Positions 6,932 through 13,006 of a stretch of 13,898 nt of DNA are shown in pieces. The DNA is from an uncultured Oscillospiraceae bacterium. GTDB lineage: Bacteria > Bacillota > Clostridia > Oscillospirales > Oscillospiraceae. Position numbers and translations under genes: made by a program. The DNA is taken from positions 1-13,898 of the forward strand of contig CABVDR010000067.1 of NCBI GenBank assembly GCA_902497145.1. The letters are read 5' to 3'. Below the pieces are notes generated by a model. That model had not been told where the DNA came from. It searched no databases and saw only the letters and a list, made by a program, of their open reading frames with translations. Numbering within the stretch: the stretch's first letter is position 1; the number at the start of each line of letters is the position of its first letter.

Positions 6932-8188
6932 ATGACCACATTGGAACTGCTCAAACAGGCCCGGGGGGCCAAGGGGGCCATGGCCCTGGCGGATACTGAG
7001 ACGAAAAACCGCGCCCTGCTGGCCATGGCCAACGCCCTGCTGGAGCATCAGCAGGCCATTTTAACGGCCAACGAGGCCGACCTGGAGGCCGCCCGGGGCA
7101 CCATCTCCGAGGTGATGCTGGACCGGCTGGCCCTCAGCCCCGAGCGCATCGCGGGTATGGCCCAGGGCATCCGGGAGGTAGCCCAGCTCCCCGACCCGGT
7201 GGGGGCCGTCCTCCAGCGGGTAGAGCGCCCCAGCGGCATCGTGGTGGAAAAGACAGCGGTGCCCATGGGGGTCATCGCCATCATCTACGAGAGCCGCCCC
7301 AACGTCACCTCCGACGCCGCCGCCCTGGCCCTGAAGGCGGGCTCCGCCTGCGTGCTCCGGGGGGGCAAGGAGGCCCACCGCTCCGCCGCCGCCATTGTGG
7401 AGGCTCTAAAGGAGGGCCTCACCAGGGCTGGCCTGCCTGCCGACGCCCTTCAGCTGGTGGAGGACACCACCCGGGCCTCCTCCAACGAGCTGATGACCGC
7501 CACCGGCTATGTGGACCTGCTCATCCCCCGGGGGGGCGCGGGTCTCATCCGCGCCTGTGTGGACAACGCCACCGTGCCGGTCATTGAGACGGGCACTGGC
7601 ATCTGTCATGTGTATGTGGACGGCCAGGCCGACCAGGCCATGGCCCTGGACATTTTGGAGAACGCCAAGTGCTCCCGCCCCAGCGTGTGCAACGCCTGCG
7701 AGGTGTGCCTGGTGGACCAGGCCATCGCCGGAGAATTTCTCCCCAAGCTGCAAGCGCGGCTCACCGCCGACCGGGCAGAGCGGGGCCTGCACCCCGTGGA
7801 GCTGCGGCTGGACGAGGCGGCTCAGAAAATTATCCCCGGCACGCCCGCAGGAGAAAAGGACTTTGACACCGAGTTTTTGGACTACATCCTGGGAGTAAAG
7901 GTGGTAAAGGGTGTGGGCGAGGCCATCGCCCACATCGCCGCCCACTCCACCGGCCACTCCGAGGCCATTGTCACCAAGGACGAGCAGGCCGCCCGGGCCT
8001 TCCTGGCCCAGGTGGACTCCGCCGCCGTCTACTGGAACGCCTCCACCCGCTTTACTGACGGGTGCGAGTTCGGCCTGGGCTGCGAAATGGGCATCTCCAC
8101 CCAGAAGCTCCACGCCCGGGGCCCCATGGGGCTGCAGGAGCTGTGTACTTATAAGTACATCATTCGGGGCACCGGTCAGATCCGCTGA
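6932..8188 (+). CDS. proA: gamma-glutamyl phosphate reductase (glutamate-5-semialdehyde dehydrogenase)
   Basis: NADPH-dependent reduction of gamma-glutamyl phosphate to glutamate-5-semialdehyde, second step of proline synthesis, working with ProB. The 418 residues match the family length. Visible landmarks are GVIAIIYESRPNVTSDAA (113-130), VLRGGKEAHRSA (141-152), PRGGAGLIRACVDNATVPVI (199-218), ETGTGICHVYVD (219-230) and the catalytic cysteine block RPSVCNACE (Cys253 the likely nucleophile). The C-terminal FGLGCEMGIST and ARGPMGLQELCTYKYI motifs are intact. ATG 6932 has a strong AAAAAGGAGG 7 nt upstream. Third gene of the proline cluster, separated from proB by an extended -10 box and a leader hairpin, so it may be partly uncoupled from proCB. 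No terminator was found directly after its stop. Confidence 0.97.
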   Translation: MTTLELLKQARGAKGAMALADTETKNRALLAMANALLEHQQAILTANEADLEAARGTISEVMLDRLALSPERIAGMAQGIREVAQLPDPVGAVLQRVERPSGIVVEKTAVPMGVIAIIYESRPNVTSDAAALALKAGSACVLRGGKEAHRSAAAIVEALKEGLTRAGLPADALQLVEDTTRASSNELMTATGYVDLLIPRGGAGLIRACVDNATVPVIETGTGICHVYVDGQADQAMALDILENAKCSRPSVCNACEVCLVDQAIAGEFLPKLQARLTADRAERGLHPVELRLDEAAQKIIPGTPAGEKDFDTEFLDYILGVKVVKGVGEAIAHIAAHSTGHSEAIVTKDEQAARAFLAQVDSAAVYWNASTRFTDGCEFGLGCEMGISTQKLHARGPMGLQELCTYKYIIRGTGQIR

Positions 8189-8224
8189 CCTTTTGCCGTG
8201 TCGGCCCTTTCCGCCATTTTCCGG

Positions 8225-8254
8225 GTGACAACATCCCCCATTTGGAGGTATAAT
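8225..8254 (+). promoter_or_regulatory. promoter of the HD-domain gene
   Basis: GTGACA (8225-8230), 18-nt spacer, perfect TATAAT (8249-8254). Predicted start of transcription at about 8261, giving a ~97-nt leader before the ATG at 8358. Confidence 0.75.
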
Positions 8255-8260
8255 GAAGGT

Positions 8261-8305
8261 GGGACAATGTCCCGCAATACCCGGCTTGGACGGCCTGCCG
8301 TCCAA
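8261..8305 (+). promoter_or_regulatory. two adjacent palindromes in the leader of the HD-domain gene
   Basis: GGGACA-A-TGTCCC (8261-8273) starts exactly at the predicted transcription start and could be an operator. TTGGACGGC-CT-GCCGTCCAA (8286-8305) has perfect 9-bp arms and would form a strong hairpin in RNA. Neither is followed by a T-run. Function is inferred only from position. Confidence 0.5.
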
Positions 8306-8357
8306 CGGCGTATGATTGTACCATCCACCCTTGTGATTTTGGAAAGGACTGATTCCA

Positions 8358-8876
8358 ATGAACCATTACATGAAGGAGTTCTGCCAGACCACCGGGGAGC
8401 TGCTAGGCTCTGAGCAGGTACGGATGATGGGCCGCTGGTGCCACCATAACCGCATTACCACCCTGGATCACTCCCTGTTTGTGGCCTATTGGTCGTTCCG
8501 CGTCGCCCGGGCTCTGGGCCTGGACGAGACGGCGGCCGCCAGAGGCGGACTCCTGCACGACTTGTACCTCTACGACTCCAAAGATAAGTCGGCCCACCCC
8601 GGCTGGCAGTGCTTTGACCACCCCCGGGCCGCCGCACGCAACGCCCAGGAGGTTACCGACCTGAGCGACAAGGAGCGGAACATTATCCTCTCCCACATGT
8701 GGCCCTTGGGCGGACAGCTGCCCCGGTCCATGGAGGCCTGGCTGGTGGACGTGGTGGATACCCTGTGCGCCGGTTTGGAGCTCAGCGGCATCTATGACCC
8801 CAGCCGCCTGCGCCGCCGCCTGGGCGTGGAGCCCATCACCCAGGAGAACGAGCAGCCTTCTCCTGCTTTCTCCTGA
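8358..8876 (+). CDS. HD-domain phosphohydrolase-like protein
   Basis: Predicted metal-dependent hydrolase of the HD superfamily; the substrate (nucleotide, phosphate ester or RNA) is unknown. The 172 residues show the HD pattern of ligands: His38 in LDHS, the His67-Asp68 pair in GLLHDLY, His88 in DHPR, His113 in LSHMWP and Asp131/Asp134 in VDVVDT. There are no membrane segments or added domains. ATG 8358 is preferred, with GGAAAGGA about 10 nt upstream; the next Met is only four codons on. It has its own promoter and palindrome-rich leader, so it is probably not part of the proline operon. A structured repeat begins on the base after its stop codon and leads to a terminator at 8961-8994. A second, distant HD protein is encoded at 12337-12927. 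Confidence 0.85.
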   Translation: MNHYMKEFCQTTGELLGSEQVRMMGRWCHHNRITTLDHSLFVAYWSFRVARALGLDETAAARGGLLHDLYLYDSKDKSAHPGWQCFDHPRAAARNAQEVTDLSDKERNIILSHMWPLGGQLPRSMEAWLVDVVDTLCAGLELSGIYDPSRLRRRLGVEPITQENEQPSPAFS

Positions 8877-8943
8877 CCTACTTTTTTCGTGAAAAAAGTA
8901 GGCAAAAAAGCTTTGTGCGAAACTTTGTTTCGCCTCTGCGCCC
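8877..8943 (+). repeat. structured 3'-end repeat, copy 1
   Basis: Begins directly after the HD gene stop codon. Hairpin A: CCTACTTTTTTC-GT-GAAAAAAGTAGG (8877-8902). Hairpin B: GCGAAAC-TTT-GTTTCGC (8917-8933). Then CTCTGCGCCC (8934-8943). The same order (A, spacer with GCAAAR, 7-bp/3-nt hairpin B, CTCTGC-GCCC) recurs at 9011-9077 and twice at 12221-12346, all read on the minus strand. Hairpin B stems differ between copies yet always pair. Together with the inverted copy at 9011-9077 it forms a dyad around the terminator at 8961-8994. Confidence 0.8.
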
Positions 8944-8960
8944 ATAAGGAACCCTTTCGT

Positions 8961-8994
8961 GGGAGTGACGCTTCGGCGTCACTCCCTCTTTTTT
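8961..8994 (+). terminator. rho-independent terminator after the HD-domain gene
   Basis: GGGAGTGACGC (8961-8971), TTCG tetraloop, GCGTCACTCCC (8976-8986), then TCTTTTTT. It lies at the centre of the inverted repeat pair 8877-9077. Its GGGAGTGAC stem half reappears in the terminator at 12167-12215. Confidence 0.92.
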
Positions 8995-9010
8995 GTCTCT
9001 TCTCTCCCCG

Positions 9011-9077
9011 GGCGCGGCAGAGGGGAAGCGCAGCTTCCCACCACGTTCTTTGCCCAGCTTTCTTACAAGAAAGCTGG
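9011..9077 (-). repeat. structured 3'-end repeat, copy 2 (inverted)
   Basis: Reading on the minus strand: hairpin A CCAGCTTTCTT/AAGAAAGCTGG (9054-9077), then GGCAAAGAACG, hairpin B GGGAAGC-TGC-GCTTCCC (9023-9039), then CTCTGCCGCGCC. It mirrors copy 1, with the terminator between them. No gene ends here on the minus strand, so this copy is not tied to a stop codon. From 9086 to 9280 I see no gene or clear signal, only AT-rich tracts. Confidence 0.78.
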
Positions 9078-9281
9078 AAAGTGCTTTTTTTCCTAAAAAA
9101 TCGGGCAGACTAAAAGAAAGGATATTATTAAAAGAATGCGCTTTTCACAAAACGCCTCGTCGCTGTGCACAGTTTCCCCCGAGTTTTCCACCTCTTTTCC
9201 CGGTGTTTTTGGAGGAAAGTGAAGAAAACGAAAGTTTTTGAAAAAAATTCACCTGGGGGGGTCAAATTTTTCGTCCAGGTA

Positions 9282-9290
9282 TGCTATAAT
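9282..9290 (+). promoter_or_regulatory. extended -10 promoter of prs
   Basis: TG-C-TATAAT (9282-9290), a perfect extended -10 box; the -35 region (TCAAAT at 9262-9267, 17-nt spacing) is poor. It predicts a start near 9297, almost 300 nt before the prs ATG. Confidence 0.7.
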
Positions 9291-9296
9291 GGCCTT

Positions 9297-9589
9297 GCAA
9301 ATCCCGACCTTTTACCTGGTCTGCGGCCGGGGAGTCTCAGGCTCCGCCGCGCTGCGTGGATCGAGAGCATCTCCGGCAATCGGCGGGTTGTCATTTGCCG
9401 GTTCGAATCATGTCCGCCGGAATCCCCAAAATCTGCGGAGCACAGGGGCGATTCCGGCCCGCGTTTTTACCGCCGTTCAGCGCGGTCTCCCCGGGGAGGC
9501 CGCCTCATACGCCCATTCACAGGAGAAGGTACAGGAACAGGAGCCAAGCCCGCCGGGCCGCCTCCACGAAAAACGGAAGGAAGTTGATT
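9297..9589 (+). other. long, GC-rich, foldable leader of prs
   Basis: About 290 nt between the promoter and prs. Visible pairings: CCGGCAA (9373-9379) with TTGCCGG (9395-9401), competing with TCCGGC (9372-9377) pairing to GCCGGA (9416-9421); and the self-complementary CTCCCCGGGGAG (9487-9498). No terminator T-run, tRNA fold or known riboswitch core was recognised. The prs frame stays open back to 9356 (78 codons) but contains no Prs-like sequence. It may be a regulatory leader or simply a long untranslated region. Confidence 0.45.
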
Positions 9590-10573
9590 ATGATCACACA
9601 CGGGAAGAGCATCAAGATTTTCACGGGCAACTCGAACCCCAACCTGGCCAAGGCCATCTGCCAGGAGTTGGGGGTTCCCCTGGGCAATTCTGAGGTAGGT
9701 TCCTTCGCCGACGGCGAAAACTTTGCCTCCATTTACGAGACCGTCCGCGGGTCTGACGTCTTTGTGGTGCAGTCCACCTGCCCCTTTGAGAAGGACGGAA
9801 AGATGCACACCGTCAACGACGCCCTGATGGAGCTGCTTATTATGATCGACGCGCTGCGCCGCGCCTCCGCCGGCCGCATCACCGCCGTCATCCCCTACTT
9901 CGGCTACGCCCGTCAGGACCGCAAGACCAAGCCCCGCGATCCCATCTCCGCCAAGCTGGTGGCCAACCTCATCACCCGCGCCGGCGCCGACCGGGTACTG
10001 ACCATGGACCTGCACGCCAACCAGATCCAGGGCTTCTTCGACATCCCGGTGGACAACCTGCTGGGCTCCCCCCTGTTCGTCAGCGAGTGCTTCCGCAAGT
10101 ACGCCGCCGTCCAGGACGACACCATGGTGGTCTCCCCCGACGTGGGCAGCGTGGCCCGCGCCCGCGCCTTCGCCCAGAAGCTGAACATGCCTCTGGCCAT
10201 TGTGGATAAGCGCCGTCAGAAGGCCAACTCCTCTGAGGTCATGAACATCATCGGCGACGTGAAGGACAAGCACGTCATCCTTCTGGACGACATGGTGGAT
10301 ACCGGCGGAAGCCTGTGCCACGCCGCCAAGGCCCTGGTGGACATCGGCGGCGCCAAGGACGTGACCGCTGTGGCCACCCACGGTCTGCTCTCCGGCCCCG
10401 CCGTGCAGCGCATCAGCGAGAGCGTCATGGACGAGGTGGTCTTCCTGGACACCATTCCTCCCAAGCCCGGCATGAAGTGCGACAAGATCCGCTACATCTC
10501 TGTGGCCCACATGTTTGCTGAGGCCATCAGCCACATCTACGAGGAGACTTCCGTTTCCCGCCTGTTTACCTGA
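9590..10573 (+). CDS. prs: ribose-phosphate pyrophosphokinase (PRPP synthetase, class I)
   Basis: Transfers pyrophosphate from ATP to ribose 5-phosphate to make PRPP, the precursor for purines, pyrimidines, NAD, histidine and tryptophan. The 327 residues open with the conserved SIKIFTGNSNPNLA (7-20). They contain the catalytic flexible loop region GYARQDRKTKPRDPISA (105-121), DLHANQIQGFFDIPVDNL (140-157), VVSPDVGSVARA (180-191) and the PRPP-binding loop LDDMVDTGGS (232-241). It is slightly longer than the usual 310-320, partly from FEKDGKMH (66-73) inserted before NDALMELLIM. ATG 9590 is chosen because homologues start here and GGAAGG lies upstream; a start at 9356 would add 78 residues with no family resemblance. 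It has its own promoter and a long leader, and is ended by a strong terminator before pth. Confidence 0.97.
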   Translation: MITHGKSIKIFTGNSNPNLAKAICQELGVPLGNSEVGSFADGENFASIYETVRGSDVFVVQSTCPFEKDGKMHTVNDALMELLIMIDALRRASAGRITAVIPYFGYARQDRKTKPRDPISAKLVANLITRAGADRVLTMDLHANQIQGFFDIPVDNLLGSPLFVSECFRKYAAVQDDTMVVSPDVGSVARARAFAQKLNMPLAIVDKRRQKANSSEVMNIIGDVKDKHVILLDDMVDTGGSLCHAAKALVDIGGAKDVTAVATHGLLSGPAVQRISESVMDEVVFLDTIPPKPGMKCDKIRYISVAHMFAEAISHIYEETSVSRLFT

Positions 10574-10585
10574 TTTACCGTATCC

Positions 10586-10620
10586 CACTGGGGCGGGCTT
10601 TTGCCCGCCCCAGTGTATTT
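10586..10620 (+). terminator. rho-independent terminator after prs
   Basis: CACTGGGGCGGGC (10586-10598), TTTT loop, GCCCGCCCCAGTG (10603-10615), followed by TATTTTA. Very strong 13-bp stem; it separates prs from pth, though the weak T-tract may allow some read-through, since no clear pth promoter was found. Confidence 0.85.
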
Positions 10621-10642
10621 TACTGAGCAAGTGAGGGATAGC

Positions 10643-11236
10643 ATGTTTTTCCATCGCAGTGCCGGGGGCGCCTCCTGGCTGCTGGTGTGCCTGGGCAACC
10701 CCGGCGACCAGTATGAAAACACCCGCCACAACGTGGGCTTTATGGTGGCCGACCAGCTGGGCGAGCGGTATGGCCTGCCCATTCAGCGGCTGAAATACAA
10801 GGCTTTGACCAACATCTTCCCTATTTCCGGGGAAAAAGTGCTGGTGATGAAGCCGGTGACCTATATGAACCTGTCCGGCGAGGCGGTACGCCCTGCCGCT
10901 GACTTCTATAAAATCCCCCCGGAGCATATTATCGTAATCTCCGACGACACCGCACTGGATGTGGGAAAGCTGCGCATCCGCAAAGGCGGCTCCGCCGGAG
11001 GACACAACGGCCTGAAGAGCATCATCCAGCAGCTGGGCACCGACCAGTTCCCCCGCATCCGGGTGGGCGTGGGCAAAAAACCCCATCCTGACTACGACCT
11101 GGCCGACTGGGTGCTGGGCAAGTTCCAGGGCGAAGATAAAAGGGCCATCGACGCCGCGGTGGAGCGGTGCGCCGACGCGGTGGAGTGCTACATCAAAGAG
11201 GGCCCCGACCGCGCCATGAACAAGTTTAACGGCTGA
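10643..11236 (+). CDS. pth: peptidyl-tRNA hydrolase
   Basis: Cleaves peptidyl-tRNAs released by stalled ribosomes, recycling tRNA; cytoplasmic and essential in most bacteria. The 197 residues contain the family signature LVCLGNPGDQYENTRHNVGF (14-33) with Asn19 and catalytic His29, KPVTYMNLSGEAV (70-82, Asn76), the aspartate in ISDDTALDVGKLRIR (Asp101/102), and GGSAGGHNGLKSI (His121, Asn122). Length is normal (185-205). I start at ATG 10643, preceded by GAGGG. The in-frame Met at 10601 is rejected because it lies inside the prs terminator hairpin. The prs-pth adjacency is common in Firmicutes. A hairpin at 11341-11375 probably ends the transcript. Confidence 0.96.
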   Translation: MFFHRSAGGASWLLVCLGNPGDQYENTRHNVGFMVADQLGERYGLPIQRLKYKALTNIFPISGEKVLVMKPVTYMNLSGEAVRPAADFYKIPPEHIIVISDDTALDVGKLRIRKGGSAGGHNGLKSIIQQLGTDQFPRIRVGVGKKPHPDYDLADWVLGKFQGEDKRAIDAAVERCADAVECYIKEGPDRAMNKFNG

Positions 11237-11340
11237 GCGCCGGTCCAATTTTTGTTTTGCCTGGCCATCCCATTCACGCAGGCAGGAGCACAAAACGTGG
11301 CAAACTTTTCTATTTCTTAAAAATTTGTATGGGTATATTT

Positions 11341-11379
11341 AAATGATGTGTGGTAGGCTTACCTCACATCATTTTCTTT
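11341..11379 (+). terminator. probable terminator after pth
   Basis: AAATGATGTG-T-GGTA, loop GGCT, TACC-T-CACATCATTT (11341-11374): fourteen pairs with one T-T mismatch, running into TTTTCTTT. It stands between pth and the next gene, only 17 nt before that gene's ATG, so it could instead act as a leader attenuator for it. A weak TATATT (11334-11339) precedes it. Confidence 0.6.
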
Positions 11380-11391
11380 GGGGGACATCGT

Positions 11392-12165
11392 ATGCGGACA
11401 TTTCTTTTGACCCGGGCCCGTCTGGCTTTCTGGCTGTGGTGCGTGCCCGCCATCGTGTGGGCACTGGTGGGGGCCGCCGTCCATCTGAACGGCTGGACGC
11501 TGCTAGTCTGGTACCTGTTTGCGGTGTGCTGGATGATAGCTGGAGCGCTCTTCATCAATTTTCAGTCTTTCATCGCCCTGCGGCCCGCTCTGGCCGCCCT
11601 GGACAACCAATGCGACCCGGATCCCCTGCTGGAGCTGAGCCGCACCATCTGCCGGCAAAACCCGGACAGTCTGCTCTTTCAGGTCTACGAGGGCTACGCC
11701 CTTTCCCTGCTGGGCCGCATTAAGGAGGCATCTCAGGTACTGGACCGGGCAGCCAACCACCCCAGGCTGGCAAAAGACGCCCAGGCTCTGCTCATTTGGA
11801 GTGCCGCCCTGCCCTCCGGCGACCCACGACAGGAGTGGGCGGCGGAAAAGCTCACCGCCCTAAAGCCTAAGATGCGCTGCAAGCAGCGGGCCCTGGTGGA
11901 CCGGGTGCTGAACCAGCGGCGCTCCTTCGCCCTGATGCAGGCCGCGCCTCCGCAGCTGGAACCTCTGCTCCAACAGGATCTGGACCGTGCGGGCTGTCTG
12001 CGGGAAAAGGTGGGGGCCCATATGTCTCTGGCGGTCTACTATCACCAGCGGCAGGAGTGGCGCAAGGCGCAGATGCACCTGGAGTTTGTGCTGGAGCACG
12101 CCAACAAGCTGTATGTCCGGGTCCAGGCGGAGGAGCTGATGTGCAAGCTGCCGGCGGATTTATAA
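11392..12165 (+). CDS. membrane-anchored protein with TPR-like helical repeats, unknown function
   Basis: Not recognised as a named family. The 257 residues begin with two hydrophobic segments (about 11-31 and 34-60, the second VWYLFAVCWMIAGALFI) separated by a short HLNGW turn, giving a hairpin anchor. The rest is soluble and alpha-helical with alternating A/L/Y patterns typical of tetratricopeptide-like repeats: SLLFQVYEGYALSLLGRIKE (about 90-109) and MSLAVYYHQRQEWRKAQMHL (about 212-231) look like TPR units. It ends in LMCKLPADL. ATG 11392 is chosen over 11350 because GGGGGA lies 6 nt upstream and the earlier start falls in the hairpin. A scaffold or assembly role at the membrane is only a guess. 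It converges on the HD gene across a shared bidirectional terminator. Confidence 0.8.
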   Translation: MRTFLLTRARLAFWLWCVPAIVWALVGAAVHLNGWTLLVWYLFAVCWMIAGALFINFQSFIALRPALAALDNQCDPDPLLELSRTICRQNPDSLLFQVYEGYALSLLGRIKEASQVLDRAANHPRLAKDAQALLIWSAALPSGDPRQEWAAEKLTALKPKMRCKQRALVDRVLNQRRSFALMQAAPPQLEPLLQQDLDRAGCLREKVGAHMSLAVYYHQRQEWRKAQMHLEFVLEHANKLYVRVQAEELMCKLPADL

Positions 12166-12166
12166 C

Positions 12167-12215
12167 AAAACCAGGTGGGAGCGACGCAGGGTGTCACTCC
12201 CACCTGGTTGTTTTC
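12167..12215. terminator. bidirectional terminator between convergent genes
   Basis: AACCAGGTGGGAG (12169-12181) pairs perfectly with CTCCCACCTGGTT (12197-12209), with a further GAC/GTC inside. On the plus strand it starts 3 nt after the helical-repeat gene stop and is followed by GTTTTCG; on the minus strand it is followed by TTTTG and serves the HD gene and its repeats. The inner GGGAGTGAC (minus strand) matches the terminator at 8961-8994. Confidence 0.8.
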
Positions 12216-12220
12216 GTACG

Positions 12221-12281
12221 GGCGCAGAGGCAAAGCGAAGCTTTGCAGAAAGTTCTTTGCCAAGCTTTCTTTCAAGAAAGC
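12221..12281 (-). repeat. structured 3'-end repeat, copy 3
   Basis: Minus strand: hairpin A GCTTTCTT/AAGAAAGC (12264-12281), TTGGCAAAGAAC, hairpin B GCAAAGC-TTC-GCTTTGC (12230-12246), then CTCTGCGCCC (12220-12229). The CTCTGCGCCC block is identical to copy 1. It lies exactly 65 bp from copy 4 and leads into the shared terminator. Confidence 0.8.
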
Positions 12282-12285
12282 GGCG

Positions 12286-12346
12286 GGGGCAGACGCAAAG
12301 CGGAGCTTTGCAGGAAGTGCTTCGCTAAGCCTTCTTTTAAGAAAGC
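12286..12346 (-). repeat. structured 3'-end repeat, copy 4, overlapping the HD gene stop codon
   Basis: Minus strand: hairpin A GCTTTCTT/AAGAAGGC (12329-12346, one mismatch), TTAGCGAAGCAC, hairpin B GCAAAGC-TCC-GCTTTGC (12295-12311), then GTCTGCCCCC. The stop codon of the HD gene (12337-12339) is inside hairpin A, so the last codons of that gene come from the repeat. Confidence 0.8.
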
Positions 12347-12927
12347 GTATCGTTCTCCAGAAAGTAGCTGGCCTCCATGTCGGCGGTGGCCAGGGCAAAG
12401 GCCAGAGGATATCTCTGAAACGCCTGCCCAATCGTCCTTGGGTCCTCCGGCCCCGAGAAGCCCATATGCCAGCGGATGGCCATGGCCTCCTCCCGGGTCA
12501 GGCGGATGTAGCCGTTGGCGATGTACACGCTCTTCTCCCCATGTCCATAGGGCAGGGGGTCCTCAAAGGTGTAGGTGGGCACCTTTTCCCACTGTCCGGT
12601 GGTATCGTTTTTCACGTTGCGGAACCCCTTCTTGTAGCACCCAATCTTGCACAGATCATGGAGCAGAGCCACCACGGCCACCGTCTCCTCGCTGTACTCC
12701 AGGCCGTAGAGCTCCTGGACGCGCTCCCGCTGGAGGTAGTCCACCAGGCAGTGGTACACATTCAGGCTGTGCTCACACAGTCCCCCTTCGCAGGCCAGAT
12801 GGTACCGCGCCGAGGCCGGAGCCACAAAAAAGTCACTTTTATGCTCCAAAAAGTTCAGCAATGCGTCGGCGCCGGGGCGGGTGATCTTCTCTTTGAACAG
12901 CTCAACAAATTCCTCTCTTCCGGACAT
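12337..12927 (-). CDS. HD-domain hydrolase-like protein
   Basis: Predicted metal-dependent phosphohydrolase of the HD superfamily, substrate unknown. The 196 residues show the metal-ligand pattern: His53 in GLCEHSLNV, His90-Asp91 in VVALLHDLCKIG, His129 in YGHGEKS, His154 in IRWHMGF and Asp183 in ATADMEASYF. This arrangement resembles the HD domain of YhaM-type 3'-5' exoribonucleases and related stand-alone proteins, but there is no OB-fold nucleic-acid-binding domain, so an RNase role is not established. ATG 12927 follows AGGAGG with a 4-5 nt gap. It has its own extended -10 promoter. The last three residues and the stop lie inside a structured repeat; the second copy and a terminator follow. 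It is distinct in sequence from the HD protein at 8358-8876. Confidence 0.85.
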   Translation of the reverse strand: MSGREEFVELFKEKITRPGADALLNFLEHKSDFFVAPASARYHLACEGGLCEHSLNVYHCLVDYLQRERVQELYGLEYSEETVAVVALLHDLCKIGCYKKGFRNVKNDTTGQWEKVPTYTFEDPLPYGHGEKSVYIANGYIRLTREEAMAIRWHMGFSGPEDPRTIGQAFQRYPLAFALATADMEASYFLENDTLS

Positions 12928-12967
12928 AGGCTCCTCCTGTGGCCCGCTGGCGGGCAGATTTGCCTAC

Positions 12968-12976
12968 ATTGTACCA
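12968..12976 (-). promoter_or_regulatory. extended -10 promoter of the minus-strand HD gene
   Basis: Minus strand TG-G-TACAAT (12976-12968), with TTCCGT as a poor -35 at 17-nt spacing. The leader contains a perfect GCCCGC-CA-GCGGGC hairpin (12942-12955), ending about 4 nt before the AGGAGG ribosome binding site, where it could influence translation. Confidence 0.55.
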
Positions 12977-13006
12977 CACCCTCGCCCCAAACGGAAGAGC
13001 TGTGGG

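Noticed and set aside
9165..9205. DnaA-box-like TTTTCCAC and TGTGCACA motifs suggesting an origin
   Set aside because: Only two imperfect boxes, no dnaA or dnaN nearby, no cluster.
9372..9421. tRNA-like piece with GGTTCGAATC in the prs leader
   Set aside because: The bases flanking the apparent T-loop do not form a 5-bp T-stem, and no D-arm or anticodon arm fits; treated as coincidence.
9356..9589. N-terminal extension of prs from 9356
   Set aside because: 78 Arg/Pro-rich residues with no resemblance to Prs; the family N-terminus begins exactly at 9590.
10601..10642. Earlier Met for pth
   Set aside because: Lies within the stem of the prs terminator and lacks a ribosome binding site.
9467..11293. 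A 608-codon minus-strand frame across prs and pth
   Set aside because: Shadow of two well-recognised genes, crosses a terminator, and is low-complexity H/G/V-rich.
12221..12346. CRISPR-like direct repeat
   Set aside because: Only two tandem 65-bp units with hairpins and no unique spacers; related copies occur inverted elsewhere.
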